DNA from: Akkermansia muciniphila
Lineage (GTDB): Bacteria > Verrucomicrobiota > Verrucomicrobiia > Verrucomicrobiales > Akkermansiaceae
Assembly: GCF_900184965.1 (NCBI RefSeq)
Contig: NZ_FXYA01000154.1
Span: forward strand, 87,744 to 151,743
Reading direction: 5' to 3'
Length of the DNA: 64,000 nt
How positions within the stretch are numbered: the first letter of the stretch is position 1; every line of letters begins with the position of its first letter. The notes beneath the pieces were generated by a model that saw nothing but the letters and a program-made list of their open reading frames with translations, ran no database searches and had not been told where the DNA came from. The position numbers and the translations under genes are program-made. Below, in pieces: positions 16,880-25,465 of the stretch.

Positions 16880-19789
16880 ATGACAATCCCTCCTCCCCCT
16901 GCCCTCCCGCCACATTTCAACATAGGCGGCTACAGCATCACGGCGCTTGTAGAAAGCGGCCCGGACTATCATCTGTACCAGGCTCTTTCCCCGGAAGGCC
17001 ATACGGTCCTGATACGCGAATTCTGCCCACGGGGCCTCGTCACGCGCGATCTGGCCAGCGGGGAACTGTCTGTCTCTCCGGGATATGAAGCCCAATACTC
17101 CCAGGCCTGGGAAGCTTTTGAAACCCAATACGCAGCCAATGCGCAAGGCAAATTCGGAGGGTTAGGCACCGTCCTGTTTCTTTACCCGCTTTCTCCGGCG
17201 CAGCCCCAGCCGGCTGTAGCGCATGCCCAGGCTCTCCGCCCCGCCCAAAAACCTCAGCAACCGCAACTGCGGAAACCCGTAGCCGGCGCCCCCATCCCCG
17301 GAGCGCCGCTGCCGCGGGTAAAGCGCTCCGGAGGGTTCCCGGTCATCACAGTGATTGTGACCGGGATGCTTGCCCTCTTTGGATTTCTGGGCTACCAGAT
17401 ACTCAAGGATAAAAAGGAACCCGTCGCCAAATCCGTTACCGTGCCGGCAGCGGCTCCGCCCAAGCCCAAACCCAAGCCCGCTCCTCCTGCTCCGGAGCCC
17501 GTGGTGGTCGCTCCCGAACCGGAACCCGTAGTGGTCGCCCCCGAACCTGAACCGGAACCCGAACCGGAACCGCCTGCTCCCGACCTTTCCCCCTCCCCGG
17601 AAGTCATTGCCATGGAAAAGGCTTTACGGGAGGAAGCTATCGCGTCCAAGGGGAAATTTTCTGAAAAACTGCTGAACAAATATCCCCATTACGCGGAAGC
17701 CTACGTGCGCGACTACGTAAAAAAACGCGGAGGCAGTTTTTCTCCGGATTTTGAAAAATGGCTGAAAAACACGAAAAACAACCGTGAAGTCTTCGCCATG
17801 TTCTTCCCGCCGGACCCCAGCGTCGCCACCAATGTGGCGTTCATGATTGATGAACTGGGCCTGGAAATGACGGAAAAATATGACCAGCTCGTTCTGGCGT
17901 TCGCGGTAGGACGCCGCGAATTCGGCATGGGGGCCTTCGACCTCACCCATCAGGGCCGCTACGTTGACGCCCTGGGCAAGCTGGAAGGCCTCAGATCCTC
18001 CGGAGTCATGCCCCCGCCAGCGGACCTGTACTGCGCCGGGAAACCGCCCGTCAACTGGTATGGGAACGCCCCCCGCACCGTGGATGAGGAATGCTACAAA
18101 AAGGTGGAAGCTTATCTGGACCGCAAAAAAATCACCCCCAAGCAGGCCTGGCTCAAAAAATACCCCACCGTATCGGAAATCGGGGATTCCGCCATTACGG
18201 AAGACAACCTGGCCGGATTTCTGCATGAATACATGTACCGCCACGGCCAGCTGAGGCGCAAGAGGGACCCCTTCCCCACCCCGGTGGAATTCTTCTCCTA
18301 CCTGGTGGATAAATATGAACATTGCGGCGATTTGCGCGACGTGGACCGCAAGCGTGTGGAATGGACCGGCGTTTCCCTGGAAGGAACGCCCTGGCCGGCC
18401 ATGATGGCCCTTTCGGAAACGCGCCCCCTGCGTGAGTGCGACAGCGTGTGGGAACGCTACATGGGACAGCGTGGGCCGACCCGCCTGTGGCTGTACGGCC
18501 CCTACCGGTCGGATGACGATAAAGAGCCGCCCATCCTGTTCAGCTTTGACCCGGATCCGGAATGGTCCCGGGAATCCAACGAACGCAAGCTTCATGAAGG
18601 CGGCGTGTGCGGCACCATGTCCCTTATCTCCCGCAATTCCCAGATCGCCCGCGGCATCCCCGCCGCCCCCGCCGGACAACCCGGCCACGGCAACCTGATG
18701 ACCACCCACTTCACCGGCAACGGCTGCTGGCTGAGCGTGGGCCAGAGCGTGGACACCCTGAAAGCCACCACGGGATTCTGGTACTTCCGGGATTCCAGCG
18801 CGCCGCGCACCGGAAATGCGGAATACCATTCCGGACTGGCCCTGTCCATGAACCTCGACTATGAAAAGTTCATTGACAGCCGCTTCGCCATGAACATTTA
18901 CAAACTGGCGGGCGCCGGCTCCTCCCCGGAAGAGGCGGCCGACCCCTCCGGCACGCTGCCCAAGGCATTCACGCAGACCGCCATGAGGACTGTGCTCAAA
19001 GCCAACCCGTTCTATACGGAAGCCTGGTACACCCTCTTCAAGCAGGAGCCCCAGGACCTCATGGGAGCCACCAAGATGGTGGATGAAGTGAGGGAGGCCC
19101 TGCCGGACGGCATGGGCATCAGGAAACTCTGGAAAACGCGCAAATACGTTCCCTCCGTAGGCCGTGGCGACAAAAACGGCAAAGACATGCTGGCCAACCA
19201 CACCAAGGAATACGTCAACGTACTCTGCTCCGTGATTCTTGAAAACGCCCTGAAGCAGGAATATGATTACAAAACCTTCCAGTGGACCGAACTCATGTCC
19301 TGGCTCAAATCCGAATCCAAGCGCAACTCCTACCCGGAACCCCAGGCCGCCTATCAGATCGCGTACGCCAAGGCGCAGGGCACGGACAGGCTTAAAAGGA
19401 CGGTGGACAGAGGGTTCAAGAAGGCCGCCAGCTTCTACCGGGATGAAAACAATGCGCTGAACGCGCCCAAGGATGTGGACCAGGAAGAAATGTCCTTCTC
19501 CCTGGACGCCCTGTGCCAGGCCCTGCCCAAGGAAGAACTGATCCCGTGGATGAAAAACATGGTGGACACCTGCCCGGACGGCTTCAAGTATAAGCCCAAG
19601 AATAAAAAGGAAACGAAAATCCACCCCTTCTACGACACCCTGACGAAAAACTACATGTCCCTGGCTGACGAATCGGAAAAATCCCGCGTCAAGACGGAGA
19701 TGAAAGACGCTTCCGACAGGATTCTGGAGCTTTCCCAGAAAAAGAAGGGAGACGGGGAATCATCCTCTGGACGCCGCCGGAGACGCTAA
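16880..19789 (+). CDS. Membrane-anchored protein with pseudokinase-like N-lobe and Pro/Glu linker
   Basis: The function of this 969-residue protein is unknown. Residues 12-100 match the N-terminal module of the protein at 8639. They include the FNIGGYSI start of a kinase N-lobe and REFCPRGLVTRD (46-57), where Arg46 sits at the usual beta-3 lysine. The kinase C-lobe is absent. A transmembrane helix spans about 153-174 and is followed by a Pro/Glu/Lys-rich spacer (190-240) containing two copies of PEPVVVAPE. The remaining 730 residues are a presumably periplasmic, mainly helical region that I do not recognise, ending in SSGRRRRR. hemW follows after 17 bases, so both may be one transcript. Confidence 0.7.
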   Translation: MTIPPPPALPPHFNIGGYSITALVESGPDYHLYQALSPEGHTVLIREFCPRGLVTRDLASGELSVSPGYEAQYSQAWEAFETQYAANAQGKFGGLGTVLFLYPLSPAQPQPAVAHAQALRPAQKPQQPQLRKPVAGAPIPGAPLPRVKRSGGFPVITVIVTGMLALFGFLGYQILKDKKEPVAKSVTVPAAAPPKPKPKPAPPAPEPVVVAPEPEPVVVAPEPEPEPEPEPPAPDLSPSPEVIAMEKALREEAIASKGKFSEKLLNKYPHYAEAYVRDYVKKRGGSFSPDFEKWLKNTKNNREVFAMFFPPDPSVATNVAFMIDELGLEMTEKYDQLVLAFAVGRREFGMGAFDLTHQGRYVDALGKLEGLRSSGVMPPPADLYCAGKPPVNWYGNAPRTVDEECYKKVEAYLDRKKITPKQAWLKKYPTVSEIGDSAITEDNLAGFLHEYMYRHGQLRRKRDPFPTPVEFFSYLVDKYEHCGDLRDVDRKRVEWTGVSLEGTPWPAMMALSETRPLRECDSVWERYMGQRGPTRLWLYGPYRSDDDKEPPILFSFDPDPEWSRESNERKLHEGGVCGTMSLISRNSQIARGIPAAPAGQPGHGNLMTTHFTGNGCWLSVGQSVDTLKATTGFWYFRDSSAPRTGNAEYHSGLALSMNLDYEKFIDSRFAMNIYKLAGAGSSPEEAADPSGTLPKAFTQTAMRTVLKANPFYTEAWYTLFKQEPQDLMGATKMVDEVREALPDGMGIRKLWKTRKYVPSVGRGDKNGKDMLANHTKEYVNVLCSVILENALKQEYDYKTFQWTELMSWLKSESKRNSYPEPQAAYQIAYAKAQGTDRLKRTVDRGFKKAASFYRDENNALNAPKDVDQEEMSFSLDALCQALPKEELIPWMKNMVDTCPDGFKYKPKNKKETKIHPFYDTLTKNYMSLADESEKSRVKTEMKDASDRILELSQKKKGDGESSSGRRRRR
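17492..17545 (+). repeat. Two 27-base in-frame tandem copies encoding PEPVVVAPE
   Basis: The two copies (17492-17518 and 17519-17545) differ at a few third-base positions and encode identical nonapeptides. A further run of Glu-Pro pairs follows. They form part of a stiff periplasmic linker after the transmembrane helix. Confidence 0.85.
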
Positions 19790-19806
19790 TCCCCCCGCCG
19801 CCCCAG

Positions 19807-20916
19807 TTGCACCTTTACGTCCACATTCCCTTCTGTCACCGCATCTGTCCGTACTGTGCCTTCTTCAAGCACACCCCGGCGTCCACGGACATGAAACTTT
19901 TCATCCGTGCGCTGGGGCGGGAAGCGGAATCCCGCGCCGCGGCCCTGTCCATGAGCCGCGGAGGGGAAACAGCCACCCTTTACTTTGGAGGAGGGACGCC
20001 CTCCATGCTCTCGGACACGCATCTGGGGCGTCTCATGGAAACCCTGAACCGTCTCGTGCCCGTGGACAGGCTGGATGAATTCTCCTTTGAGGCCAACCCC
20101 GCCACCTTTACGGAAAAAAAAGTGCGCTTCTGGCGCAGCCTGGGCATGAACCGGGTTTCCCTGGGCGTGCAGTCCCTGGATTCCGGCATCCTGCGTCTGC
20201 TGGGGCGCGAACATACCCCGTCCCAGGCGCTGCGCTCCGTGGAAATGCTGAAAAATGCGGGAATGCCCCATATCAACATGGATCTCATGTTCGCCATTCC
20301 GGGGCAAACCCTCTCCATATGGGAAGCCACCCTGAAAGAGGCTGTCCGCGCCGGCACGGACCATATCTCCGCCTACAACCTCACCTATGAAGAAGACACG
20401 GAATTCTTCCGGAGCCTGCTTCGGGGGGAAAAAAGGCAGGATCCGGATGAAGACGCCGCCTTCTTTGAACTGGCGGAACATGTGCTGGAGGCGGCGGGCA
20501 TGCGCCACTATGAAACGTCCAACTACGCCCGGGAAGGCTGCCAATCCCCTCACAATATGGCCTACTGGAAGGGAGAGGACTATGTGGGCATAGGCCCCGG
20601 CGCAGTCAGCACCATCAACGGCATGCGGTACTCCAACACGCGGGACACGGACGCCTACATACGCAGCACGCTGGAAAACGGCCTCCCCCTTTCCGAACAG
20701 GAACCCGTCACCGCGGAAGACTACCGCCTGGAACGCATTGCCCTGATGCTCCGGACGGATGAAGGATTGCCGCTGAAATACATTCTGCCGGAATCCCGCC
20801 CTCTGCTGGAACAATACCGGGAACTGGGCCTGGCGGACATTTCACCGGAACAAAGGCTCATCCTGAAAGGCCGCGGCCGCCTGCTCGTGGACGCCATCGC
20901 GGCAGAACTGTGCTGA
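19807..20916 (+). CDS. hemW: HemW-like radical SAM protein
   Basis: HemW is a heme chaperone related to coproporphyrinogen III dehydrogenase HemN. The protein opens with LYVHIPFC and the iron-sulfur motif Cys10-x3-Cys14-x2-Cys17. The residue two after the last Cys is Phe, not the fourth Cys of true HemN. The HNxxYW motif (HNMAYWKGEDYVGIGPGA), linked to heme binding in HemW, is present. The length of 369 residues is typical. The start is a TTG, the only codon placing the HIPFC motif at the usual position. It lies 17 bases after the previous gene. Confidence 0.88.
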   Translation: MHLYVHIPFCHRICPYCAFFKHTPASTDMKLFIRALGREAESRAAALSMSRGGETATLYFGGGTPSMLSDTHLGRLMETLNRLVPVDRLDEFSFEANPATFTEKKVRFWRSLGMNRVSLGVQSLDSGILRLLGREHTPSQALRSVEMLKNAGMPHINMDLMFAIPGQTLSIWEATLKEAVRAGTDHISAYNLTYEEDTEFFRSLLRGEKRQDPDEDAAFFELAEHVLEAAGMRHYETSNYAREGCQSPHNMAYWKGEDYVGIGPGAVSTINGMRYSNTRDTDAYIRSTLENGLPLSEQEPVTAEDYRLERIALMLRTDEGLPLKYILPESRPLLEQYRELGLADISPEQRLILKGRGRLLVDAIAAELC

Positions 20917-21045
20917 AAGCAAATTTTCCCTCCTTTAGAGTTTAGCTGCCTCCGGAATCCGGCAGGAACCGGGCGCAGAAACAGCCGGGCACGGGCCATC
21001 TACAGACATCCCTGTGGAACGTAATACACAATAACAGCCGCGTAT

Positions 21046-21825
21046 TTAATCAATCTGGAACTGGTGCGCCATTTTTTTCAACCACCAGTCCCGGTGCCGC
21101 ATTTCATCCCTGCTGCGCTCCAGTTCCCGGAGTTCGCTGCCCCGCAGCCCTCCCTTCATGTACCGTTCATCCAGCTTGCGCGCCTCCATCCGCGTATCCT
21201 TCCTCAGGGCCTTGTAAAACTGGGCCCCCGTGACCAGGCCGCCGGCGGCTCCGCTCCGGCCCACCAGATTCATGTAAAGTTTCCTCAACCTGTTGTAATC
21301 CTCCACCACCCGGTTGTATTGCAAGGCGGCGTACTGGTAGCGTTCCTTCCAGTCCTCCGCCCCCGGATTGATTAGCCGGTCCTCTACGGAGCCGGGTTCC
21401 GGCGCGGGTTCGGGAGGAGCCTGGCCGCCGGAAGGCAGCGGCGTAAGCGGCGGAGGCTGGGGAACGGGCCTGCGGCTTGTCCTGGGGACACCGCCAACCG
21501 TCACGGAAAGGGGGGACCGTTCCTTCAGCAGGGCATCCACGCGCGCCTGCTCCAGCGTTTCCAGCAGATGGGCGCGCTCTTTCTGCAGGGAGGCATTAGA
21601 ATCACGCTCTTCAGAAAGGGATTGTTTCAGCGACCGCATGCCGCCGGACATTTCCGAGTAAACCAGCGCATACGCCCCAATGCACCCCAGCAGAAAACCC
21701 AGGCCCAGCAAGATTCCCCTTTCCCGCCACGGTCCGGGGCTGCGTTCCGGAGCCGGTTCCGGAACATCCGGCTCCGGCCCATGGGAAACAGTCAGGTAGT
21801 GTTCCAGGGGGCCCTCGTCAGGCAT
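21046..21825 (-). CDS. Unknown single-pass membrane protein with coiled coil
   Basis: I do not recognise a family. The 259-residue protein has a short Pro/Glu-rich cytoplasmic start, one transmembrane helix around residues 37-56 (GILLGLGFLLGCIGAYALVY), and a heptad-like stretch at about 60-100. A Pro-rich linker and a charged helical C-terminal part rich in Arg and Tyr follow. It lies 36 bases downstream of the serS stop on the same strand and may be transcribed with it. The layout (helix, coiled coil, linker, helical tail) suggests an envelope structural protein, but that is only inference. Confidence 0.6.
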   Translation of the reverse strand: MPDEGPLEHYLTVSHGPEPDVPEPAPERSPGPWRERGILLGLGFLLGCIGAYALVYSEMSGGMRSLKQSLSEERDSNASLQKERAHLLETLEQARVDALLKERSPLSVTVGGVPRTSRRPVPQPPPLTPLPSGGQAPPEPAPEPGSVEDRLINPGAEDWKERYQYAALQYNRVVEDYNRLRKLYMNLVGRSGAAGGLVTGAQFYKALRKDTRMEARKLDERYMKGGLRGSELRELERSRDEMRHRDWWLKKMAHQFQID

Positions 21826-21861
21826 GGGCTGATTCAGGGTTGGGACGGGAGAAACGTCGGT

Positions 21862-23142
21862 TCAGGCCTGTTCCGGACGGATGCAGTCCGCGCCGAAATA
21901 CGGCACAAGCGCTTCCGGAATCCGGATGGAGCCGTCCGGCTGCTGGTAGGTTTCCAGAAGGGCCACGTACAGCCGCGGCAGAGCCGTTCCGGAACCGTTC
22001 AGGGTGTGGCAGAACTGGTTCCTGCCGTCGGCATCCTTGTAACGCAGGCGCATGCGGCGCGCCTGGTAGTCCGTAAAGCAGGAGCAGGAGGAAACTTCCA
22101 GATACTGACCCTGTCCCGGAGCCCATACTTCAATATCATACGTCTTGGCGGAGGAAAAGCCGAGGTCGCCCGTGCAAAGTTCAATCACGCGGTAGTGAAG
22201 CCCCAGCTTCTGAAGAATGGATTCCGCATGGCCGCGGAGCACTTCCAGCTCCCGGAAAGAGTCTTCCGGCTTCAATATCTGCACCAGTTCCACCTTGTCA
22301 AACTGGTGGACGCGGATCATGCCGCGGTTGATGCGGCCGGCGCTTCCGGCTTCCCGGCGGAAGCAGGGCGTGTACGCGGCCATCTTGATGGGCAGGTCGC
22401 TTTCCTGTAAAATGGTATCCCGGTACAGGTTGGTGACCGGAACTTCCGCCGTGGGAATCAGGAACATCTGCTGGTCTTCCGTGCCGTACATGTCTTCCTC
22501 AAATTTAGGAAGCTGGCCGGTGCCTTCCATGCACTCCCTCTTCACCACAAACGGAACGCCCACTTCCTGATAACCGTTTTCCACGGTCTGCGTATTCAGC
22601 AGGAAGTTGATCAGGGCGCGTTCCAGACGGGCGCCCGCCCCGCGGTACACCACAAAACCGGAGCCCGTAATCCGCGCGCCGTCTTCAAAGGAAATCATGC
22701 CCAGATTCGCGGCCAGTTCCACATGGTCCTTCGGGTTTTCAATAGCGGGCTTTTCTCCCCACAGCTTGATTTCCGGGTTGGCCGTTTCATCCGCGCCCAC
22801 AGGGCATTCCAGATGCGGCAGGTTGGGAATGTTCATCAGCAGGGAGTTGAGCTGGGCCGCATTTTCCTCCGCGACACGGTCCAGTTCCCGGATGCGGTCC
22901 CCGATTTCGCGCACGCGCGCTTCAATGGAGGACGTGTCTTCCCCCTTCTTTTTGAGCATGCCGATCTGCTTGGAGGTGGCATTGCGCTCGGACTGCAAGG
23001 CCTGCTTTTCCGTTTCGGCATTGCGGCGCGCTTCATCGCAAGCCAGAACGTCATCAACAAGCTTCCACGCGTCGCCGCTGCGGGGCTTTAACCGCGCTTT
23101 CACTTCTTCCGGATTTTCTCGTATTACACGGATGTCGAGCAT
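21862..23142 (-). CDS. serS: Seryl-tRNA synthetase
   Basis: This class II synthetase charges tRNA-Ser and tRNA-Sec. It has the N-terminal long coiled-coil arm (about residues 30-100, rich in Glu/Arg/Lys). Motif 2 is CFRREAGSAGRINRGMIRVHQF and motif 3 is NGSGTALPRLYVALLETYQ. The length of 426 residues is normal. The ATG at 23140-23142 gives the canonical MLDIRVIRENPEEVK start, and the longer open frame upstream does not match the family. Confidence 0.95.
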   Translation of the reverse strand: MLDIRVIRENPEEVKARLKPRSGDAWKLVDDVLACDEARRNAETEKQALQSERNATSKQIGMLKKKGEDTSSIEARVREIGDRIRELDRVAEENAAQLNSLLMNIPNLPHLECPVGADETANPEIKLWGEKPAIENPKDHVELAANLGMISFEDGARITGSGFVVYRGAGARLERALINFLLNTQTVENGYQEVGVPFVVKRECMEGTGQLPKFEEDMYGTEDQQMFLIPTAEVPVTNLYRDTILQESDLPIKMAAYTPCFRREAGSAGRINRGMIRVHQFDKVELVQILKPEDSFRELEVLRGHAESILQKLGLHYRVIELCTGDLGFSSAKTYDIEVWAPGQGQYLEVSSCSCFTDYQARRMRLRYKDADGRNQFCHTLNGSGTALPRLYVALLETYQQPDGSIRIPEALVPYFGADCIRPEQA

Positions 23143-23461
23143 AACGCGCACAGATTGCACTCCATCCCCCCGCCACGCAAGCCAAATGAACGGCCCTTCA
23201 TGGAAAAACTGCACCTGCCATAACGTGCCTTTGGGGTCGGAGCGCCGCGGTTATTGTGGAAAATTCAGATGAAAGGCATCAAGATTGCCGTCATCTGTGA
23301 CTGGCCGGGAAACTCTTCCTCTCTTCCCAAGCCGCCGTTTTTGAAAAACGGCGGCTTTTTTACGCCATCTTTCCCCGTAAGAAAAACGTCCCGGACCTGC
23401 GCCCGCTGCCGCTCCAAGGATTCCTCGGAATACATCAACCGGGCAGAGGGGCGGGGCAGGT
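23143..23461. other. Intergenic region between serS and aguB
   Basis: Both flanking genes are on the minus strand, yet the only strong terminator here has its T run on the plus strand. A weak -35/-10 pair for serS may lie just upstream of its ATG. No convincing coding frame is seen. Confidence 0.5.
23329..23362 (+). terminator. Plus-strand intrinsic terminator without an annotated plus-strand gene
   Basis: AAGCCGCCGTTTTT (23329-23342) pairs with AAAAACGGCGGCTT (23344-23357) and is followed by further T. The minus-strand continuation is not T-rich, so it is oriented to end a plus-strand transcript. Confidence 0.75.
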
Positions 23462-24319
23462 TCACCTGCCCCAGCGTTCCGTAATGCCGCCGTAGGAGTC
23501 TATGCGGCGGTCGCGGAAGAAGGGCCAGATGCGGCGGTGGTCTTCCAGAGCGTCCAGATCCAGGTCCGCGTACAGGATGGTTTCATCGCTGACGGGGGCC
23601 TTCGCGATTACCTGTCCATAATAGTCCGCCACAAAGGACTGCCCCCAGAATTCGCTTTCCCCTTCCGTCCCCACGCGGTTGACGGCGCAGACGTAACAGC
23701 CGTTGGCCACGGCGTGGCCGCGCTGCACGGTTTCCCAAGCGCAGTGCTGCTGTTCCCCCAGCAAGGGCTTTTCCTCCGGCAGCCAGCCGATGGCCGTGGG
23801 GTAGAAAATGATTTCCGCCCCCTGCATGGCCGTCAGACGGGCGGCTTCCGGGTACCACTGGTCCCAGCAGATGAGCACGCCGATGCGGCCGAATCTGGTG
23901 TCGAACGCCTTGTAGCCCAGGTCGCCGGGGGTGAAGTAGAATTTTTCTTCAAAACCGGGGTCCTGCGGAATGTGCATTTTGCGGTACATGCCCAGAAACG
24001 AGCCGTCCGCATCCACCACCCAGGCGGTATTATGGTAAAGCCCGGTAGCGCGCTTTTCAAAGCCGGAGGCCACAATCACCACGCCCAGTTCCTCCGCCAG
24101 TTTCCGGTGGGCTTCCGTCAATTCCCCGGGTACAGGTTCCGCCAGGTTAAATAAATCGCATTCCTCCGTCCTGCAAAAGTATTCCGTAGTAAAAAGTTCC
24201 TGGGTGCAAACGATCTGCGCGCCGTTGGCGGCGGCTTCACGGATGGCGGCTTCCGTCTTCTCCTTGTTTACGGAAGGCCGGGCATCTGCGGACAGTTGAA
24301 TGAGTGCAATTTTCGGCAT
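23462..24319 (-). CDS. aguB: N-carbamoylputrescine amidase (nitrilase superfamily)
   Basis: This carbon-nitrogen hydrolase is expected to convert N-carbamoylputrescine to putrescine, the last step of polyamine synthesis from agmatine. The catalytic triad is visible as Glu41 (CTQELF), Lys114 (YRKMHIP) and Cys151 (ICWDQWYPEAAR). The signature GFEEKFYFTPGD and a 285-residue length match AguB closely. No agmatine deiminase gene is adjacent. The start codon follows AAGGAAGGGG, which could serve either as a ribosome site or as part of a -10 region. Confidence 0.9.
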   Translation of the reverse strand: MPKIALIQLSADARPSVNKEKTEAAIREAAANGAQIVCTQELFTTEYFCRTEECDLFNLAEPVPGELTEAHRKLAEELGVVIVASGFEKRATGLYHNTAWVVDADGSFLGMYRKMHIPQDPGFEEKFYFTPGDLGYKAFDTRFGRIGVLICWDQWYPEAARLTAMQGAEIIFYPTAIGWLPEEKPLLGEQQHCAWETVQRGHAVANGCYVCAVNRVGTEGESEFWGQSFVADYYGQVIAKAPVSDETILYADLDLDALEDHRRIWPFFRDRRIDSYGGITERWGR

Positions 24320-24422
24320 GCCCCTTCCTTACCCCGTTTCCCTGCCCATTCCAAGCAGGGAAAATGAACGCGGCGCGATTATTTGGTGGAAAACGGCCCG
24401 GAAAGTGCTATGAAATTGCAAT

Positions 24423-25427
24423 ATGGAACCCGCCACCCCCACTCTGCCCGACGACGACGTAGCCGCCATTGACCGCCTCGGCGCCATTTACAAGGAGCTT
24501 TCCTCGGAATTGAGCAAAATGATCATTGGCCAGCAGCGCGTCGTGGAGCTGCTGAGCATCGCCCTGTTTTCCCGCGGCCATGCCCTCCTGATGGGCGTTC
24601 CGGGCCTGGCGAAGACGCTGCTGGTCAGCTCCGTGGCAAAAACGCTGGACCTCAGTTTCAACCGCATCCAGTTCACGCCGGACCTGATGCCCGCGGACAT
24701 TACCGGCACGGACATCATTCAGGACGATTCCGCCGGCGGCAAGCGCCAGTTCGAGTTCATCAAGGGCCCCGTGTTCGCCAACATCGTGCTGGCGGACGAA
24801 ATCAACCGCGCCCCCGCCAAAACCCAGTCCGCCCTGCTGGAGGCCATGCAGGAGCGCCGCGTCACCGTCATGGGCCGCACCTTCACCCTGCTGCCTCCCT
24901 TCTTCGTGCTCGCCACCCAGAACCCCATTGAGCAGGAAGGCACCTACCCCCTGCCGGAAGCCCAGCTGGACCGCTTCATGTTCCTGATTGAAGTGGATTA
25001 CCCCACGGAAGAGGAGGAAATGCGCATCGCCCGGGAAACCACCGGAACCAGGAGCGAGGAGCTCAGGCACATCCTTTCCGGGGAGGAAATCCTCTTTTAC
25101 CAGGATCTGGTGCGCCGCGTTCCCGTTCCGGAGCATATTTACGAGTATGCCGTGAAACTGGTGCGCGCCACCCGCCCCACCCTGGCAACTTCCCCGGAAT
25201 GGGTAAAGCAGTATGTGGCCTGGGGCGCAGGCCCCCGCGCCGTCCAGTTCCTGATTCTCGGGGCCAAGACCCGCGCCGCTCTCCAGGGCAGCTACATCGT
25301 CCGCAGGGAAGACATAGACGCCATTGTGGAACCCGTGCTGATGCACCGCGTGGTCACCAACTTCGCCGCGGAATCCCAAGGCATCACGCCCCGTAAGGCC
25401 GTGGCGCGCCTGGCGGCGGAAATCTGA
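24423..25427 (+). CDS. MoxR-family AAA+ ATPase
   Basis: MoxR ATPases act as chaperones that mature or activate partner proteins, often encoded beside DUF58/von Willebrand A proteins. Walker A is GVPGLAKT (58-65), Walker B contains LADEIN with Asp125, and sensor 1 is ATQNPIEQEGTYPLPEAQLDRF. The length of 334 residues is typical. A DUF58 gene follows after 38 bases in the same direction, the usual pairing. The later Bat-type membrane proteins of larger MoxR operons are absent here. Confidence 0.92.
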   Translation: MEPATPTLPDDDVAAIDRLGAIYKELSSELSKMIIGQQRVVELLSIALFSRGHALLMGVPGLAKTLLVSSVAKTLDLSFNRIQFTPDLMPADITGTDIIQDDSAGGKRQFEFIKGPVFANIVLADEINRAPAKTQSALLEAMQERRVTVMGRTFTLLPPFFVLATQNPIEQEGTYPLPEAQLDRFMFLIEVDYPTEEEEMRIARETTGTRSEELRHILSGEEILFYQDLVRRVPVPEHIYEYAVKLVRATRPTLATSPEWVKQYVAWGAGPRAVQFLILGAKTRAALQGSYIVRREDIDAIVEPVLMHRVVTNFAAESQGITPRKAVARLAAEI

Positions 25428-25465
25428 CCGCCGTCCCGGCATCCTCCATTCCCTTTCCCTGCCCC

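Noticed and set aside
23254..23484. 76-codon plus-strand frame over the orphan terminator
   Set aside because: It would be translated straight through a strong terminator hairpin; a non-coding transcript is a better idea.
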